From: Actinomycetes bacterium
GTDB lineage: Bacteria > Actinomycetota > Actinomycetes > Propionibacteriales > Nocardioidaceae
DNA length: 26,803 nucleotides
Assembly: GCA_023417775.1 (NCBI GenBank)
Contig: JAEZEJ010000077.1
Coordinates: forward strand, 1 to 26,803
Direction: 5' to 3'
Position numbers and translations under genes: made by a program. The notes beneath the pieces were generated by a model, which made no database searches, was not told the origin of the DNA, and saw only the letters and a program-made list of their open reading frames with translations. The stretch's first letter is position 1. Every line of letters begins with the position of its first letter. Positions 1 to 7,764 of the stretch are shown piece by piece.

Positions 1-28
1 CATCCGCGGTCAGCCCGGAAGCGATGAC

Positions 29-1930
29 TCAGACCCTGCGTCGCTGACGGCTCAGGATCGCCGCACCGCCGAGCACCAGCAGCGCCGCCGAGGCGAGAAG
101 ACCGCCCGAGACCTCCGCACCCGTGGCCGGAAGCCGACCCCGGACGGCCGCCGGCGTCGTCGTCACCGACGGCTCGTCGTCCGCACCCGGCGCGACCGGT
201 TCGTCGACCACCGTCGTCATCGTGCCGACATATCCGGCCTCGCTGACCAGGACGATCTCGGCTTCTCCAGCCGGAATCAAGGTCGGCAGGCCGAGCTCGA
301 CCCGGGTGTCGGCTCCGGCGAGCTGCTGACCGGCGATGAGATCGTTGACCACGATCGTGACCGGCTCCCCGGGCTGGAATCCCGATCCGGCGATCACGAC
401 GCCCTCCTCCAGCTGCTGCTGGGTGACGGTCTTCGGGGCGGAGACCGCGAGGTCGGTGAGCACGAAGTCGTCGGAGAGGAACTGGACCTGCGGCATCGGA
501 GCCATCGGAGCCGCCATCAACATCGGCATGTCGGCGAAGAAGATCGCCTCGACGGTGTACTCGCCGGCGTCGAGCTCCTCGAAGAACTCGCTCGGGATCT
601 CCAGCTCCACAACACCATCCTGGTCGGGCTCCGTCTCGAAGATGTCCAGCGGTTCGCCATCGGCATCGAGGAACGCCATGAGACCCCACGAGCCCGGCTC
701 GATGCCCTCGATCCGCAGGTCGAAGCCGTGGACGGCGTGGGTCGCCCGGTCCAGCCAGCGGCCGGCGATAGTGCTGGACAGGTCGGGGACGAACTCCGCA
801 TCGACGAGTTCGACGGTCGACTCGTAGAGGGTGCCGACGTGATCAGAGATCCGGATCTCGTGTCGACCGACCTCGAGATAGTCGGGGAACCAGAACTCGA
901 CCTGCCCGTCGACCACCTTCATCGAGTCGACGGTCTCGCCGTCGATCTCCAGCTCGACCGTGAAGTCCTCCGGCAGGTTCTCGCCGGTGATGACGACCTC
1001 CCCGAAGAACAGGTCGAGGACGCTCACCTGTCCGGGGACCTGGAAGCTGGGATCGCGACGGTCCACGACGTGCTCGACCTTGCGGGTCGCGCTCTCGAGG
1101 ACGAGGGTCGGCGAAGCGCTCAGAGCCGCGGCTTCGGGCTGCGCATTGACGTGGAAGCGCAGTCGTCCGGCGTCGTCAGCCTGGCCATTGGCGTAGGTGA
1201 AGCCGTGCAGCGCGGTCACCGACACCTGCTCGCCGGGGGCGAAACCCGCTGCCTCGATCGAGTAGCCGCGATGCTGGACGATGCGATCATTGGTGAAGCT
1301 CGGCAGGCTCACGGTGGGATCGGCGACGAGGGTGAGCGTCGAGGGAGCGGACCGCTCCCCGCTCGGTGCCTCGACGACGACCGTGTAGCTGCCCGCCTTC
1401 GCCGGGATCGTGGTCCAGGCCAGCCGACCGCCGGCATCGGGCACGACTCGGGCATTCTCCTGGCCGTCGACCAGGATCCTGTGCTCGCCCGGCTCGGGAT
1501 GCTGCCCGATGTTGATGCTCAGTCCCGCCCCGGCGTTGAGAGATGCCGCCTTCGTCGACGACAGCTCCGACTGCGCGAGCTGTGCCTCCGGCGGGTCCGC
1601 TGCGAACGGGGTGATGGCCGGCCGTTCGGTCTCGGACGGCGCCTCGACCGCGTCGGCCGCCGCTTCCTCATCAGCCTCAGACTCGCGGGCCTGAGGCTGG
1701 CCGACCTCGTCGGTCTGCTCGGCCTCCTCGTCCACCGGTCCAGCCGGATCCTCGTCGAGCACTGGAGATTGCTGCTCCTCCGGCACCGGAGTCAGCGCCG
1801 CATCGGCCTGCTCCTGCCCCGGAACGCCCGCGTCCTCCGCCATCGCCGGCGAGACGCCCCCGACGATCAATGTCGCGAGCAGCAGGCCCGCGACGGTCCG
1901 TCGCGCGCGACGGCGCACGGTGGTCCTCAT
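29..1930 (-). CDS. LPXTG-anchored surface protein with Ig-like modules
   Basis: Predicted 633-aa exported protein that sortase would attach to the peptidoglycan. The ATG at 1930 is chosen because GGGAGGAG stands 8-9 bases before it and it begins directly with an Arg-rich signal peptide (residues 1-31, hydrophobic core about 13-25, cleavage AMA|ED). An in-frame start at 2050 would put 40 unlikely residues before the signal. Residues about 32-110 are very rich in Glu/Asp/Pro/Ala, probably a disordered wall-spanning stretch. The middle consists of beta-rich Ig-like modules of the kind 'V-G-F-x-P-G-E-x-V'. The sorting signal is at the C-terminus: LPATG at 600-604, a hydrophobic helix, and the tail RQRRR. 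The last module (about 515-560) resembles those of the second wall protein at 18653-21052. No catalytic domain is recognisable; adhesion or a structural role is a guess. It diverges from gdhA. Confidence 0.9.
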   Translation of the reverse strand: MRTTVRRRARRTVAGLLLATLIVGGVSPAMAEDAGVPGQEQADAALTPVPEEQQSPVLDEDPAGPVDEEAEQTDEVGQPQARESEADEEAAADAVEAPSETERPAITPFAADPPEAQLAQSELSSTKAASLNAGAGLSINIGQHPEPGEHRILVDGQENARVVPDAGGRLAWTTIPAKAGSYTVVVEAPSGERSAPSTLTLVADPTVSLPSFTNDRIVQHRGYSIEAAGFAPGEQVSVTALHGFTYANGQADDAGRLRFHVNAQPEAAALSASPTLVLESATRKVEHVVDRRDPSFQVPGQVSVLDLFFGEVVITGENLPEDFTVELEIDGETVDSMKVVDGQVEFWFPDYLEVGRHEIRISDHVGTLYESTVELVDAEFVPDLSSTIAGRWLDRATHAVHGFDLRIEGIEPGSWGLMAFLDADGEPLDIFETEPDQDGVVELEIPSEFFEELDAGEYTVEAIFFADMPMLMAAPMAPMPQVQFLSDDFVLTDLAVSAPKTVTQQQLEEGVVIAGSGFQPGEPVTIVVNDLIAGQQLAGADTRVELGLPTLIPAGEAEIVLVSEAGYVGTMTTVVDEPVAPGADDEPSVTTTPAAVRGRLPATGAEVSGGLLASAALLVLGGAAILSRQRRRV

Positions 1931-2097
1931 GATTGGGTTCTCCTCCCAGACCCCGCGCCCAGCGCGCGCGGTCCCCTGGCCGGAGGGTATCGGTTCTGGA
2001 CTCCGCTCCGAGGGAGAATCGGAAAATCTCAGCTCCGGGAACCGGCGCACGCGATCTCACCGGGCTCCCGCCTGTGAAACCTCCGCGTGACACGCCG

Positions 2098-2103
2098 TAA
2101 TCT
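2098..2103 (+). promoter_or_regulatory. Candidate -10 box of gdhA
   Basis: TAATCT fits the actinobacterial -10 pattern TANNNT and would start transcription near 2110, giving a leader of about 40 bases. No good -35 is seen. The rest of the 219-base divergent gap (1931-2149) holds the two Shine-Dalgarno sites, but I see no clear operator and no convincing -10 for the surface-protein gene. Confidence 0.4.
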
Positions 2104-2149
2104 GTTCGTCATCGTCGTCACTCCGACGACCATGCAAAGAAAGGCCCGC

Positions 2150-3502
2150 ATGAGCAACGACCACATCGACGCGATCCTCGAGCAGGTGCTCGCGCGCAAT
2201 CCCGGCGAGGACGAGTTCCATCAAGCGGTGCGCGAGGTCTTCGACTCGCTGCCGCGCGTCCTCGCGAAGCGTCCCGAGTACACCGAGGCCTCGATCCTGC
2301 AGCGCCTCTGCGAGCCCGAGCGCCAGATCATCTTCCGCGTCCCGTGGGTCGACGACAACGGCCGCGTGCAGATCAATCGCGGCTTCCGCGTGCAGTTCAA
2401 CTCCGCCCTCGGCCCCTACAAGGGCGGCCTGCGGTTCCATCCGACGGTCATGCTCGGCACAGTGAAGTTCCTCGGCTTCGAGCAGATCTTCAAGAACGCG
2501 CTCACCGGCATGCCGATCGGCGGCGGCAAGGGCGGCAGCGACTTCGACCCCAAGGGCAAGAGCGATGGCGAGATCATGCGCTTCTGCCAGTCCTTCATGA
2601 CCGAGCTCAGCCAGCACCTCGGCGAGTACACCGATGTCCCGGCCGGCGACATCGGCGTGGGCGGTCGCGAGATCGGCTACCTCTTCGGCCAGTACAAGCG
2701 GATGACCAATGCCTACGAGTCCGGTGTCCTCACCGGCAAGGGACTCACCTGGGGTGGCTCGCTGGTCCGCACCGAGGCCACCGGCTACGGCACGGTGTTC
2801 TTCGTCCGGCGCATGCTGGAGCTGGCCGGACGCTCCCTCGACGGTGCGAAGGTGCTCGTGTCGGGGTCCGGCAATGTCGCCATCTACGCCGCCGAGAAGG
2901 TCAAGGAGTTCGGCGGCCTGGTCGTCGGCGCCTCGGACTCGGCCGGGTCGATCTACGACCCCGAGGGCATCGACCTGGACCTGTTGCGCGACATCAAGGA
3001 GCGCCGTCGCGAGCGCATCTCGGTGTACGCCGACGAGCGGCTGGGTGCGCAGTACCGGGACGGACGTCGCGTCTGGTCGATCGCCGACGAGACGCCGATC
3101 GACGTCGCGCTCCCCTGCGCGACCCAGAACGAGATCTCCGAGTCCGATGCCAAGTCGCTGCTGAACGGTGGCGTCACGGCGGTCGCCGAGGGTGCGAACA
3201 TGCCCACCACCCCCGAGGCCGTGCGACTGTTCCGCGACGCCGGCGTGCTCTTCGCGCCCGGTAAGGCCGCCAATGCCGGTGGTGTCGCCACGTCGGCCCT
3301 GGAGATGCAGCAGAACGCCTCGCGCGACTCGTGGACCTTCGAGTACACCGAGCAGCGGCTGTCGGACATCATGGACGGCATCCACGAGCGCTGCGCGGAG
3401 ACCGCCGAGGAGTACGGCGCACCGGGAGACTATGTGCTCGGCGCCAATATCGCCGGCTTCACGCGCGTCGCCGATGCGATGCTCGCGCTCGGCGTCATCT
3501 GA
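2150..3502 (+). CDS. gdhA: Glutamate dehydrogenase, NADP-type hexameric
   Basis: Interconverts 2-oxoglutarate plus ammonia and L-glutamate; enzymes of this subfamily normally use NADPH and assimilate ammonium in the cytoplasm. The product is 450 aa, matching the usual 445-450. The start at 2150 has AGAAAGG five bases upstream; ATGs at 2132 and farther up lack this. The family signature GGGKGGSDFDPKGKS is present with the catalytic Lys at about 127, and the catalytic Asp is at about 167 in PAGDIGVGGRE. Both fall within one residue of the E. coli GdhA positions. The Rossmann GSGNVA motif lies at about 238-245, followed by ASDS, where NADP-preferring enzymes carry a small polar residue rather than the acidic residue of NAD enzymes. 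The gene is monocistronic: it diverges from the surface protein and converges on the HAD gene across a strong hairpin. Confidence 0.96.
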   Translation: MSNDHIDAILEQVLARNPGEDEFHQAVREVFDSLPRVLAKRPEYTEASILQRLCEPERQIIFRVPWVDDNGRVQINRGFRVQFNSALGPYKGGLRFHPTVMLGTVKFLGFEQIFKNALTGMPIGGGKGGSDFDPKGKSDGEIMRFCQSFMTELSQHLGEYTDVPAGDIGVGGREIGYLFGQYKRMTNAYESGVLTGKGLTWGGSLVRTEATGYGTVFFVRRMLELAGRSLDGAKVLVSGSGNVAIYAAEKVKEFGGLVVGASDSAGSIYDPEGIDLDLLRDIKERRRERISVYADERLGAQYRDGRRVWSIADETPIDVALPCATQNEISESDAKSLLNGGVTAVAEGANMPTTPEAVRLFRDAGVLFAPGKAANAGGVATSALEMQQNASRDSWTFEYTEQRLSDIMDGIHERCAETAEEYGAPGDYVLGANIAGFTRVADAMLALGVI

Positions 3503-3506
3503 GAGG

Positions 3507-3583
3507 CGAGGTCCGGCACCGGCTCATCGGGGGGGGGATCGGAAGACTGACGTGGAACGTCGGTCAACCGGTGCCGGACCTCG
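3507..3583. terminator. Nested hairpin between convergent genes
   Basis: A perfect 16-bp inverted repeat (arms 3507-3522 and 3568-3583, CGAGGTCCGGCACCGG and its complement) encloses a second hairpin with 9-base arms, 3545-3553 and 3557-3565 (one G-T pair, 3-base loop), and a run of nine G at 3529-3537. It starts 5 bases after the gdhA stop and lies between gdhA and the oppositely oriented HAD gene, so it probably terminates transcription in both directions. There is no U-tract, which is common in high-GC actinobacteria. Confidence 0.8.
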
Positions 3584-3601
3584 TGACGATCCTACGCGAT
3601 C

Positions 3602-3621
3602 ACACCACCTTTGTCTGGTGT
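3602..3621 (-). terminator. Possible weak hairpin after the HAD gene
   Basis: The 6-bp arms ACACCA and TGGTGT lie around an 8-base loop, about 43 bases beyond the HAD stop on the minus strand. It is short, and could simply assist the larger nested hairpin further on. Confidence 0.3.
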
Positions 3622-3663
3622 TTGCCGCATCGATGTTCGCGACGCTCGGTGGTCGCCGCGGAC

Positions 3664-4503
3664 TCAGATCAGACCGTGACGGCGGAAGGCGTTCCAGACC
3701 CCGTCGTCCATGACCGAGCTCGTCCGCTCATCGGCCACCGCGATGACCTCGGGGGCCGCCTCGGCCATCGCGATCCCGACCCCGCAGACCTGCAGCATCT
3801 CGACGTCATTGCGGCTGTCGCCGATGCCGATGGCCCTTGACGGCTCCACCCCGAGGTGGTCGAGGATGTGCAGGATCGCGGTGCCCTTGTTGACGCCCCG
3901 CGGGGAGATCTCGCCGCTCGCGCTGCCCAGATAGGCGATCGTGCCGGTGATGAGGTCCACGGCATCGCGCAATCCACCGTCGATCGCCGCCTCGACCCGG
4001 CCGAAGTCCTCCTGCGAGTCGCCGATGAAGACCAGCTTCGCCACCTCGCCACGGCCGTGCATACGGCCGTCCGCGAAGATCCGCACCACCGCATGCTGCG
4101 AGGGCGCCGCGGCTCCATGGGCCACCAGCACCTGGTGGAAGCGTTCGGCCACCCGGCCGTGGGGCTCCACCCCCGCATGGGACTGGAGGTAGTAGTCCAG
4201 GCCCAGGCCCTCGACCAGTCCGGTGAGCTCCTCGACCAACTCCTCGGACATCGTCTGCTCGACGATCAGCTCGCCCCCGTAGTCGACGAATCCGCCGCCG
4301 GCCGTGAGCTCACCGTCGAAGCCGATGTCGCGGAGCCACGGGTAGACCTCGGGGGCGCTGCGTCCTGTCGAGATGAAGACCAGATGGCCGCGCGAGCGAG
4401 CGATGCGGATCGCTTCGATGGTGGAGTCGGCGATCGACTCATCGTGGTCGACGATGGTGCCGTCGATGTCCAGGAAAGCGATACGGGACGAGGGGGAGAA
4501 CAG
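3664..4503 (-). CDS. Cof-type HAD-IIB phosphatase, non-canonical start
   Basis: Cytoplasmic haloacid-dehalogenase-superfamily hydrolase, probably a sugar-phosphate or nucleotide phosphatase. All four HAD motifs read in one frame: motif I DIDGT at residues 12-16 (nucleophile Asp12), motif II FISTGRS, motif III Lys at about 206 in GVNKGTA, and motif IV GDSRND at about 228-233. A IIB-type cap lies between. The usual length is about 270 aa; from 4503 it is 279. The start is the odd part. The first ATG in frame (4251) falls 84 residues inside and would remove motif I, and no GTG or TTG exists between the upstream in-frame TGA (4512-4510) and motif I. A CTG at 4503, ten bases after AAGGA, gives the plausible N-terminus MFSPSSRIAFLDIDGT. 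Non-AUG initiation or an indel upstream are the two explanations. The exact substrate cannot be told. Confidence 0.8.
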   Translation of the reverse strand: MFSPSSRIAFLDIDGTIVDHDESIADSTIEAIRIARSRGHLVFISTGRSAPEVYPWLRDIGFDGELTAGGGFVDYGGELIVEQTMSEELVEELTGLVEGLGLDYYLQSHAGVEPHGRVAERFHQVLVAHGAAAPSQHAVVRIFADGRMHGRGEVAKLVFIGDSQEDFGRVEAAIDGGLRDAVDLITGTIAYLGSASGEISPRGVNKGTAILHILDHLGVEPSRAIGIGDSRNDVEMLQVCGVGIAMAEAAPEVIAVADERTSSVMDDGVWNAFRRHGLI

Positions 4504-4896
4504 CGGTGATCAGTCCTTCAGAACGACGCGCGGCGGCGCGGAGACAGCGGCGTCCGACAGGATCCGCTCGGCCCTCGGTCGCCCACCGCATCGTCTCACC
4601 GCGGCGCCCACAACGAGGGAACGGGTCGCACCGGCGTACCGACGCGACCCGTCCATCCCACGAGGCGGCCCACCGCGCTCTCGTCGTGACCCGCTCGAGA
4701 AGAAGGTCACGCCAGCGACCAAGCCGGGCGCGGTGGGCACTGGAGTCACGCTATCGAGCGCCCCGGGCCCACACCAAATCGAGAGCCCTCCTCGGGTGAA
4801 AAATCCCACGATGCGAACAGTTTTGTCCCATATTTATCACGCACATGACAACTTTCCGTGGGCACAGCCGGGGTGGCGACCAGCACCCGCTGAGCG
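4504..4896. other. 393-base gap between glpK and the HAD gene
   Basis: No convincing gene. A 99-codon open frame ending at 4510 on the minus strand has no recognisable domain. Two inverted repeats are clear. The first is 4621-4652 (9-bp arms ACGGGTCGC/GCGACCCGT, with an inner CGG/CCG stem and a TACG loop). The second is 4685-4711 (7-bp arms CGTGACC/GGTCACG). Either could end glpFK transcription or fold in the leader of the HAD mRNA. A short AT-rich patch lies at about 4811-4855, but I could not fit a good promoter to it. Confidence 0.5.
4621..4652 (-). terminator. Strong hairpin downstream of glpK
   Basis: Perfect 9-bp stem (4621-4629 with 4644-4652) extended by three inner G-C pairs around a four-base loop. 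No U-run follows on either strand. Its position, about 245 bases after the glpK stop and 118 bases before the HAD start, allows either termination or a role as a leader structure. Confidence 0.45.
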
Positions 4897-6411
4897 TCAG
4901 TCGACGTCGTCGTCCACCCAGTCGAAGGTCTTGGTCACGGCCTTCTTCCAGTTGCGGTACATCCGGTCGCGGTCCGCCTCGTCCATCTCCGGCTCCCAGC
5001 GCCGGTCCTCCTGCCAGTTGCGCTCCAGCTCCTCGCGACTGTCCCAGAAGCCGACCGCCAGACCCGCGGCATAGGCGGCGCCCAGGGCCGTGGTCTCGAC
5101 CACGACCGGGCGCACGACGGGCACCCGGAGGATATCGGCCTGGAACTGCATCAGGGTGTCGTTCGCGGTCATGCCGCCGTCGACCTTCAACTCGGTGAGC
5201 GGCACCTCGGCGTCCGCGTTGACCGCATCGAGCACCTCGGCGGTCTGATAGGCGGTGGACTCCAGCACGGCCCGCGCGATATGACCCTTGTTGATGTAGC
5301 GCGTGAGGCCGACGAGGGCACCGCGGGCATCCGGTCGCCAGTAGGGGGCGAACAGCCCCGAGAAGGCGGGCACGAAGTAGGCGCCGCCGTTGTCGTCCAC
5401 CGTCTCGGCGAGCTCCTCGATCTCGGGGGCCGAGGAGATGATGCCGAGATTGTCGCGCAGCCACTGGACCAGCGAGCCGGTGACCGCGATCGAGCCCTCC
5501 AGGGCGTAGTACGGCTCCTCATCGCCGAGCTGATAGGCCAGCGTGGTGATGAGACCGTTGTCGGACTTGACGATCTCGTGACCGGTGTTGACGATCAGGA
5601 AGTTCCCGGTGCCGTACGTGTTCTTGGCCCCACCGCGGTCGAAGGCCGCCTGGCCGAAGGTGGCCGCCTGCTGATCGCCGAGGATTCCCGCGATGGGCGT
5701 CTCTCGCAGGAGCGACTCCGAGTGCGCGTGACCGTAGACCTCGCTCGAGGACTTGATCTCCGGCAGCATCGACGTCGGGACGCCGAAGACCTCGAGGATC
5801 TCCTCGTCCCAGGTGCGGGTCTTCAGGTCCATGAACAGCGTGCGTGAGGCATTGGTGACGTCGGTGACGTGGACCCCGCCCTCCGTGCCCCCGGTGAGGT
5901 TCCAGAGCACCCAGGTGTCGGTGGTACCGAAGAGCAGATCGCCGGCCTCGGCCTTCTCCCGGGCGCCCTCGACGTTGTCGAGGATCCACTTGATCTTGGT
6001 GCCGGCGAAGTAGGTGGCCAGCGGCAGACCGGTGGTGTCCTTGAACCGCTCGATACCGCCGTCCTCGGCGAGCTGGTCGACGATCTTCTGCGTGCGGGTG
6101 TCCTGCCAGACGATCGCGTTGTAGACCGCCTCACCGGTGTTCTTATCCCAGACGACGGTGGTCTCACGCTGATTCGTGATGCCGACGGCCTCGATATTGT
6201 GGCGCGTGACATTGGCCCGGCTCAGCGCCTGACCGATGACCTCCCGGGTGTTGTCCCAGATCTCCTTCGGATCGTGCTCGACCCAGCCAGCCCGCGGAAA
6301 GATCTGCTCGTGCTCGATCTGTCCGGTGCTGACCACGGTGCCGTCGTGGTCGAACAGGATGGCACGGCTGGACGTGGTGCCTTGGTCGATGGCCATCACG
6401 TACTGGGTCAT
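4897..6411 (-). CDS. glpK: Glycerol kinase
   Basis: ATP-dependent phosphorylation of glycerol to sn-glycerol 3-phosphate, trapping the substrate brought in by GlpF. The product is 504 aa, the normal length. The start ATG at 6411 has AAGGAGAG just upstream and opens with the family N-terminus MTQYVMAIDQGTTSSR (ATP-phosphate loop, Asp9-Arg16). The catalytic Asp is at about 246 in GILGDQQAATFGQ, close to Asp245/246 of characterised enzymes, followed by the KNTYGTGNF segment of the FGGY fold. The C-terminal domain carries LKVDGGMTANDTLMQFQAD, typical of GlpK. It follows glpF by 23 bases in the same operon. No glpD or GlpR-type gene is in the window. Confidence 0.97.
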   Translation of the reverse strand: MTQYVMAIDQGTTSSRAILFDHDGTVVSTGQIEHEQIFPRAGWVEHDPKEIWDNTREVIGQALSRANVTRHNIEAVGITNQRETTVVWDKNTGEAVYNAIVWQDTRTQKIVDQLAEDGGIERFKDTTGLPLATYFAGTKIKWILDNVEGAREKAEAGDLLFGTTDTWVLWNLTGGTEGGVHVTDVTNASRTLFMDLKTRTWDEEILEVFGVPTSMLPEIKSSSEVYGHAHSESLLRETPIAGILGDQQAATFGQAAFDRGGAKNTYGTGNFLIVNTGHEIVKSDNGLITTLAYQLGDEEPYYALEGSIAVTGSLVQWLRDNLGIISSAPEIEELAETVDDNGGAYFVPAFSGLFAPYWRPDARGALVGLTRYINKGHIARAVLESTAYQTAEVLDAVNADAEVPLTELKVDGGMTANDTLMQFQADILRVPVVRPVVVETTALGAAYAAGLAVGFWDSREELERNWQEDRRWEPEMDEADRDRMYRNWKKAVTKTFDWVDDDVD

Positions 6412-6434
6412 GGGTCTCTCCTTGGGGGTCGTGG

Positions 6435-7190
6435 TCAGGACAGCAGGGGCAGCAGCGGATAGGAGGCGAGCCCGGCGAGCAGGCCGCCGAGGAGCGGGCC
6501 GATGATCGGGACCCACGCGTAGGCCCAGTCGCTCGTGCCCTTGCCCCTGATCGGCAGCAGCGCGTGCGCGATGCGGGGACCGAGGTCGCGAGCGGGGTTG
6601 ATGGCGTAGCCCGTCGGGCCTCCCAATGAGGCACCGATGCCGACCACGAGGAGTGCGACCGGCATCGCCCCGAGGGCCGCCAGTCCGGCGGGCGCATCGG
6701 AGCCGGTGTCGCCGACCCGGCTGAAGGCGATGACGACGAAGACGAGGACGAAGGTCGCGACGGTCTCGGTGAGCGTGTTCCATCCGTAGGAGCGGATCTC
6801 GGGGGCGGTGGAGAAGACGGAGAACTTCTTGGTCGCGTCCTCCTCCGCGTCGAAATGCTGCTTGTACGCGAGGAACACCAGGCAGGCGCCGATGAAGGCG
6901 CCGATCAGCTGGGCGGCCACGTAGACGAGGAACTGCAGGGCATCGATCTCGCCGGTGACCAGCAGGCCGACCGACACCGCCGGGTTGAGATGGGCTCCCG
7001 ACGCATAGGCGACGCTGACACCGGCGAACACGCCGAGGCCCCAGCCGAAGTTGATCATCAGCCAGCCGCCGTCGAGCCCCTTGGACTTGGCGAGCAAGGC
7101 GGTCGCCACCACGCCGCCGCCGAGCAGCACCAGGAGGCCGGTGCCCACGGCTTCGGCCAGGAAGATCGTCCCGAGCGAGGGATCATCCAT
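6435..7190 (-). CDS. glpF: Glycerol facilitator (MIP/aquaglyceroporin)
   Basis: Inner-membrane channel of the major intrinsic protein family, 251 aa with six predicted membrane helices and two half-helices. Both pore motifs are present: N69-P70-A71 in AHLNPAVS, and N198-P-A-R-D202. The Asp after NPAR is the residue that separates glycerol-conducting GlpF channels from pure water channels. GGAGGAGG stands eight bases before the ATG at 7190. It is the first gene of glpFK. A GTGA-N6-TCAC site lies 24-37 bases upstream of the start, which fits control by a Crp/GlxR-like factor. The divergent neighbour is an OhrR/MarR-like regulator that could also act in this gap. Confidence 0.95.
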   Translation of the reverse strand: MDDPSLGTIFLAEAVGTGLLVLLGGGVVATALLAKSKGLDGGWLMINFGWGLGVFAGVSVAYASGAHLNPAVSVGLLVTGEIDALQFLVYVAAQLIGAFIGACLVFLAYKQHFDAEEDATKKFSVFSTAPEIRSYGWNTLTETVATFVLVFVVIAFSRVGDTGSDAPAGLAALGAMPVALLVVGIGASLGGPTGYAINPARDLGPRIAHALLPIRGKGTSDWAYAWVPIIGPLLGGLLAGLASYPLLPLLS

Positions 7191-7213
7191 GGCGATCCAC
7201 CTCCTCCGGGGCA

Positions 7214-7227
7214 GTGATATGCCTCAC
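7214..7227. promoter_or_regulatory. Candidate Crp/GlxR-type site upstream of glpF
   Basis: The dyad GTGA-TATGCC-TCAC followed by C has the half-sites and 6-base spacing of Crp-family operators (TGTGA-N6-TCACA). It lies in the 117-base divergent gap between glpF and the regulator. Two more copies of the same pattern occur at 16575-16588 and 16643-16656. Confidence 0.5.
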
Positions 7228-7295
7228 CCCTCCCTCGATCGTAGGAGTTCGATCGGGCGTCGGCTCGCCGAGCGATCCGACGTGAGGACAACAAC

Positions 7296-7301
7296 TAGAC
7301 T
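7296..7301 (+). promoter_or_regulatory. -10 box of a leaderless promoter
   Basis: TAGACT fits TANNNT and is followed by exactly six bases before the GTG at 7308, so the mRNA would begin at or next to the start codon. No Shine-Dalgarno sequence precedes the gene. The -35 region is not consensus. Confidence 0.55.
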
Positions 7302-7307
7302 GCCCGC

Positions 7308-7751
7308 GTGCCGACCGACCGCGACCCCCTCGCCCTCGACGAACAGGTGTGCTTCGCGCTCGCGGTCGCGGCGCGCTCGGTGGTCGCCGCGTACAAGCCC
7401 GTCCTCGAACCCCTCGGACTCACGCACCCGCAGTACCTGGTGATGCTCGCGCTCTGGCAGCACGACAAGCTGGGGCTCAGCGAGCTCAGCTCCACGCTGT
7501 CCCTCGATCCGGGGACCGCCTCGCCGCTCGTCAAGAGGCTGGAGCAGATGGGCCTCGTCGAGCGGGTGCGCTCCCCGCACGACCAGCGTTCGCTGCAGAT
7601 CACCCTGACCGATGACGGGCGAGCGATGCGCTCACGCGCCCTCACGGTGCCGCCGACGATGCTCGAGAGACTCGACATGAGCGAGGACGACCTCGCCCAC
7701 GCGAACGCACTGCTCCACCGCCTCATCACCGCCGCCCACGCCGCGGAGTGA
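7308..7751 (+). CDS. MarR-family regulator, OhrR-like
   Basis: 147-aa winged-helix transcription factor. The N-terminus LDEQVCFALAVAARSVVAAYKPVLEPLGLTHPQYLVM is laid out like OhrR (organic-peroxide-sensing) repressors, including a Cys at position 15, the number of the reactive Cys in B. subtilis OhrR. The HTH lies at about 57-80 (LSSTLSLDPGTASPLVKRLEQMGLV), followed by the wing with DQRSLQITLTDDG. The start is GTG at 7308: a -10 box ends 6 bases upstream and no ribosome site is seen. OhrR normally sits beside ohr (peroxiredoxin); no ohr is here, and the neighbours are glpF (divergent, 117-base gap) and a serine hydrolase (convergent, 13-base gap). The target could be its own promoter, glpF or a distant ohr. 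The family assignment is firm; peroxide sensing is inferred. Confidence 0.88.
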   Translation: MPTDRDPLALDEQVCFALAVAARSVVAAYKPVLEPLGLTHPQYLVMLALWQHDKLGLSELSSTLSLDPGTASPLVKRLEQMGLVERVRSPHDQRSLQITLTDDGRAMRSRALTVPPTMLERLDMSEDDLAHANALLHRLITAAHAAE

Positions 7752-7764
7752 CGGATCCGGTGGT

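Noticed and set aside
728..2077. Long plus-strand open frame (449 codons) opposite the first surface protein
   Set aside because: Arg/Asp/Leu-rich, with no recognisable domain. The minus strand carries a signal peptide, a ribosome site and an LPATG sorting signal. It is a GC-driven shadow.
2057..3385. 442-codon minus-strand frame opposite gdhA
   Set aside because: Antisense to an unmistakable glutamate dehydrogenase; low-complexity His/Ala/Leu/Asp composition without motifs.
4510..4809. 99-codon minus-strand frame directly before the HAD gene, in the same frame
   Set aside because: No domain, compositionally like shadow frames, and it overlaps the strong hairpins at 4621 and 4685. The TGA between it and the HAD frame does not look like a broken fusion.
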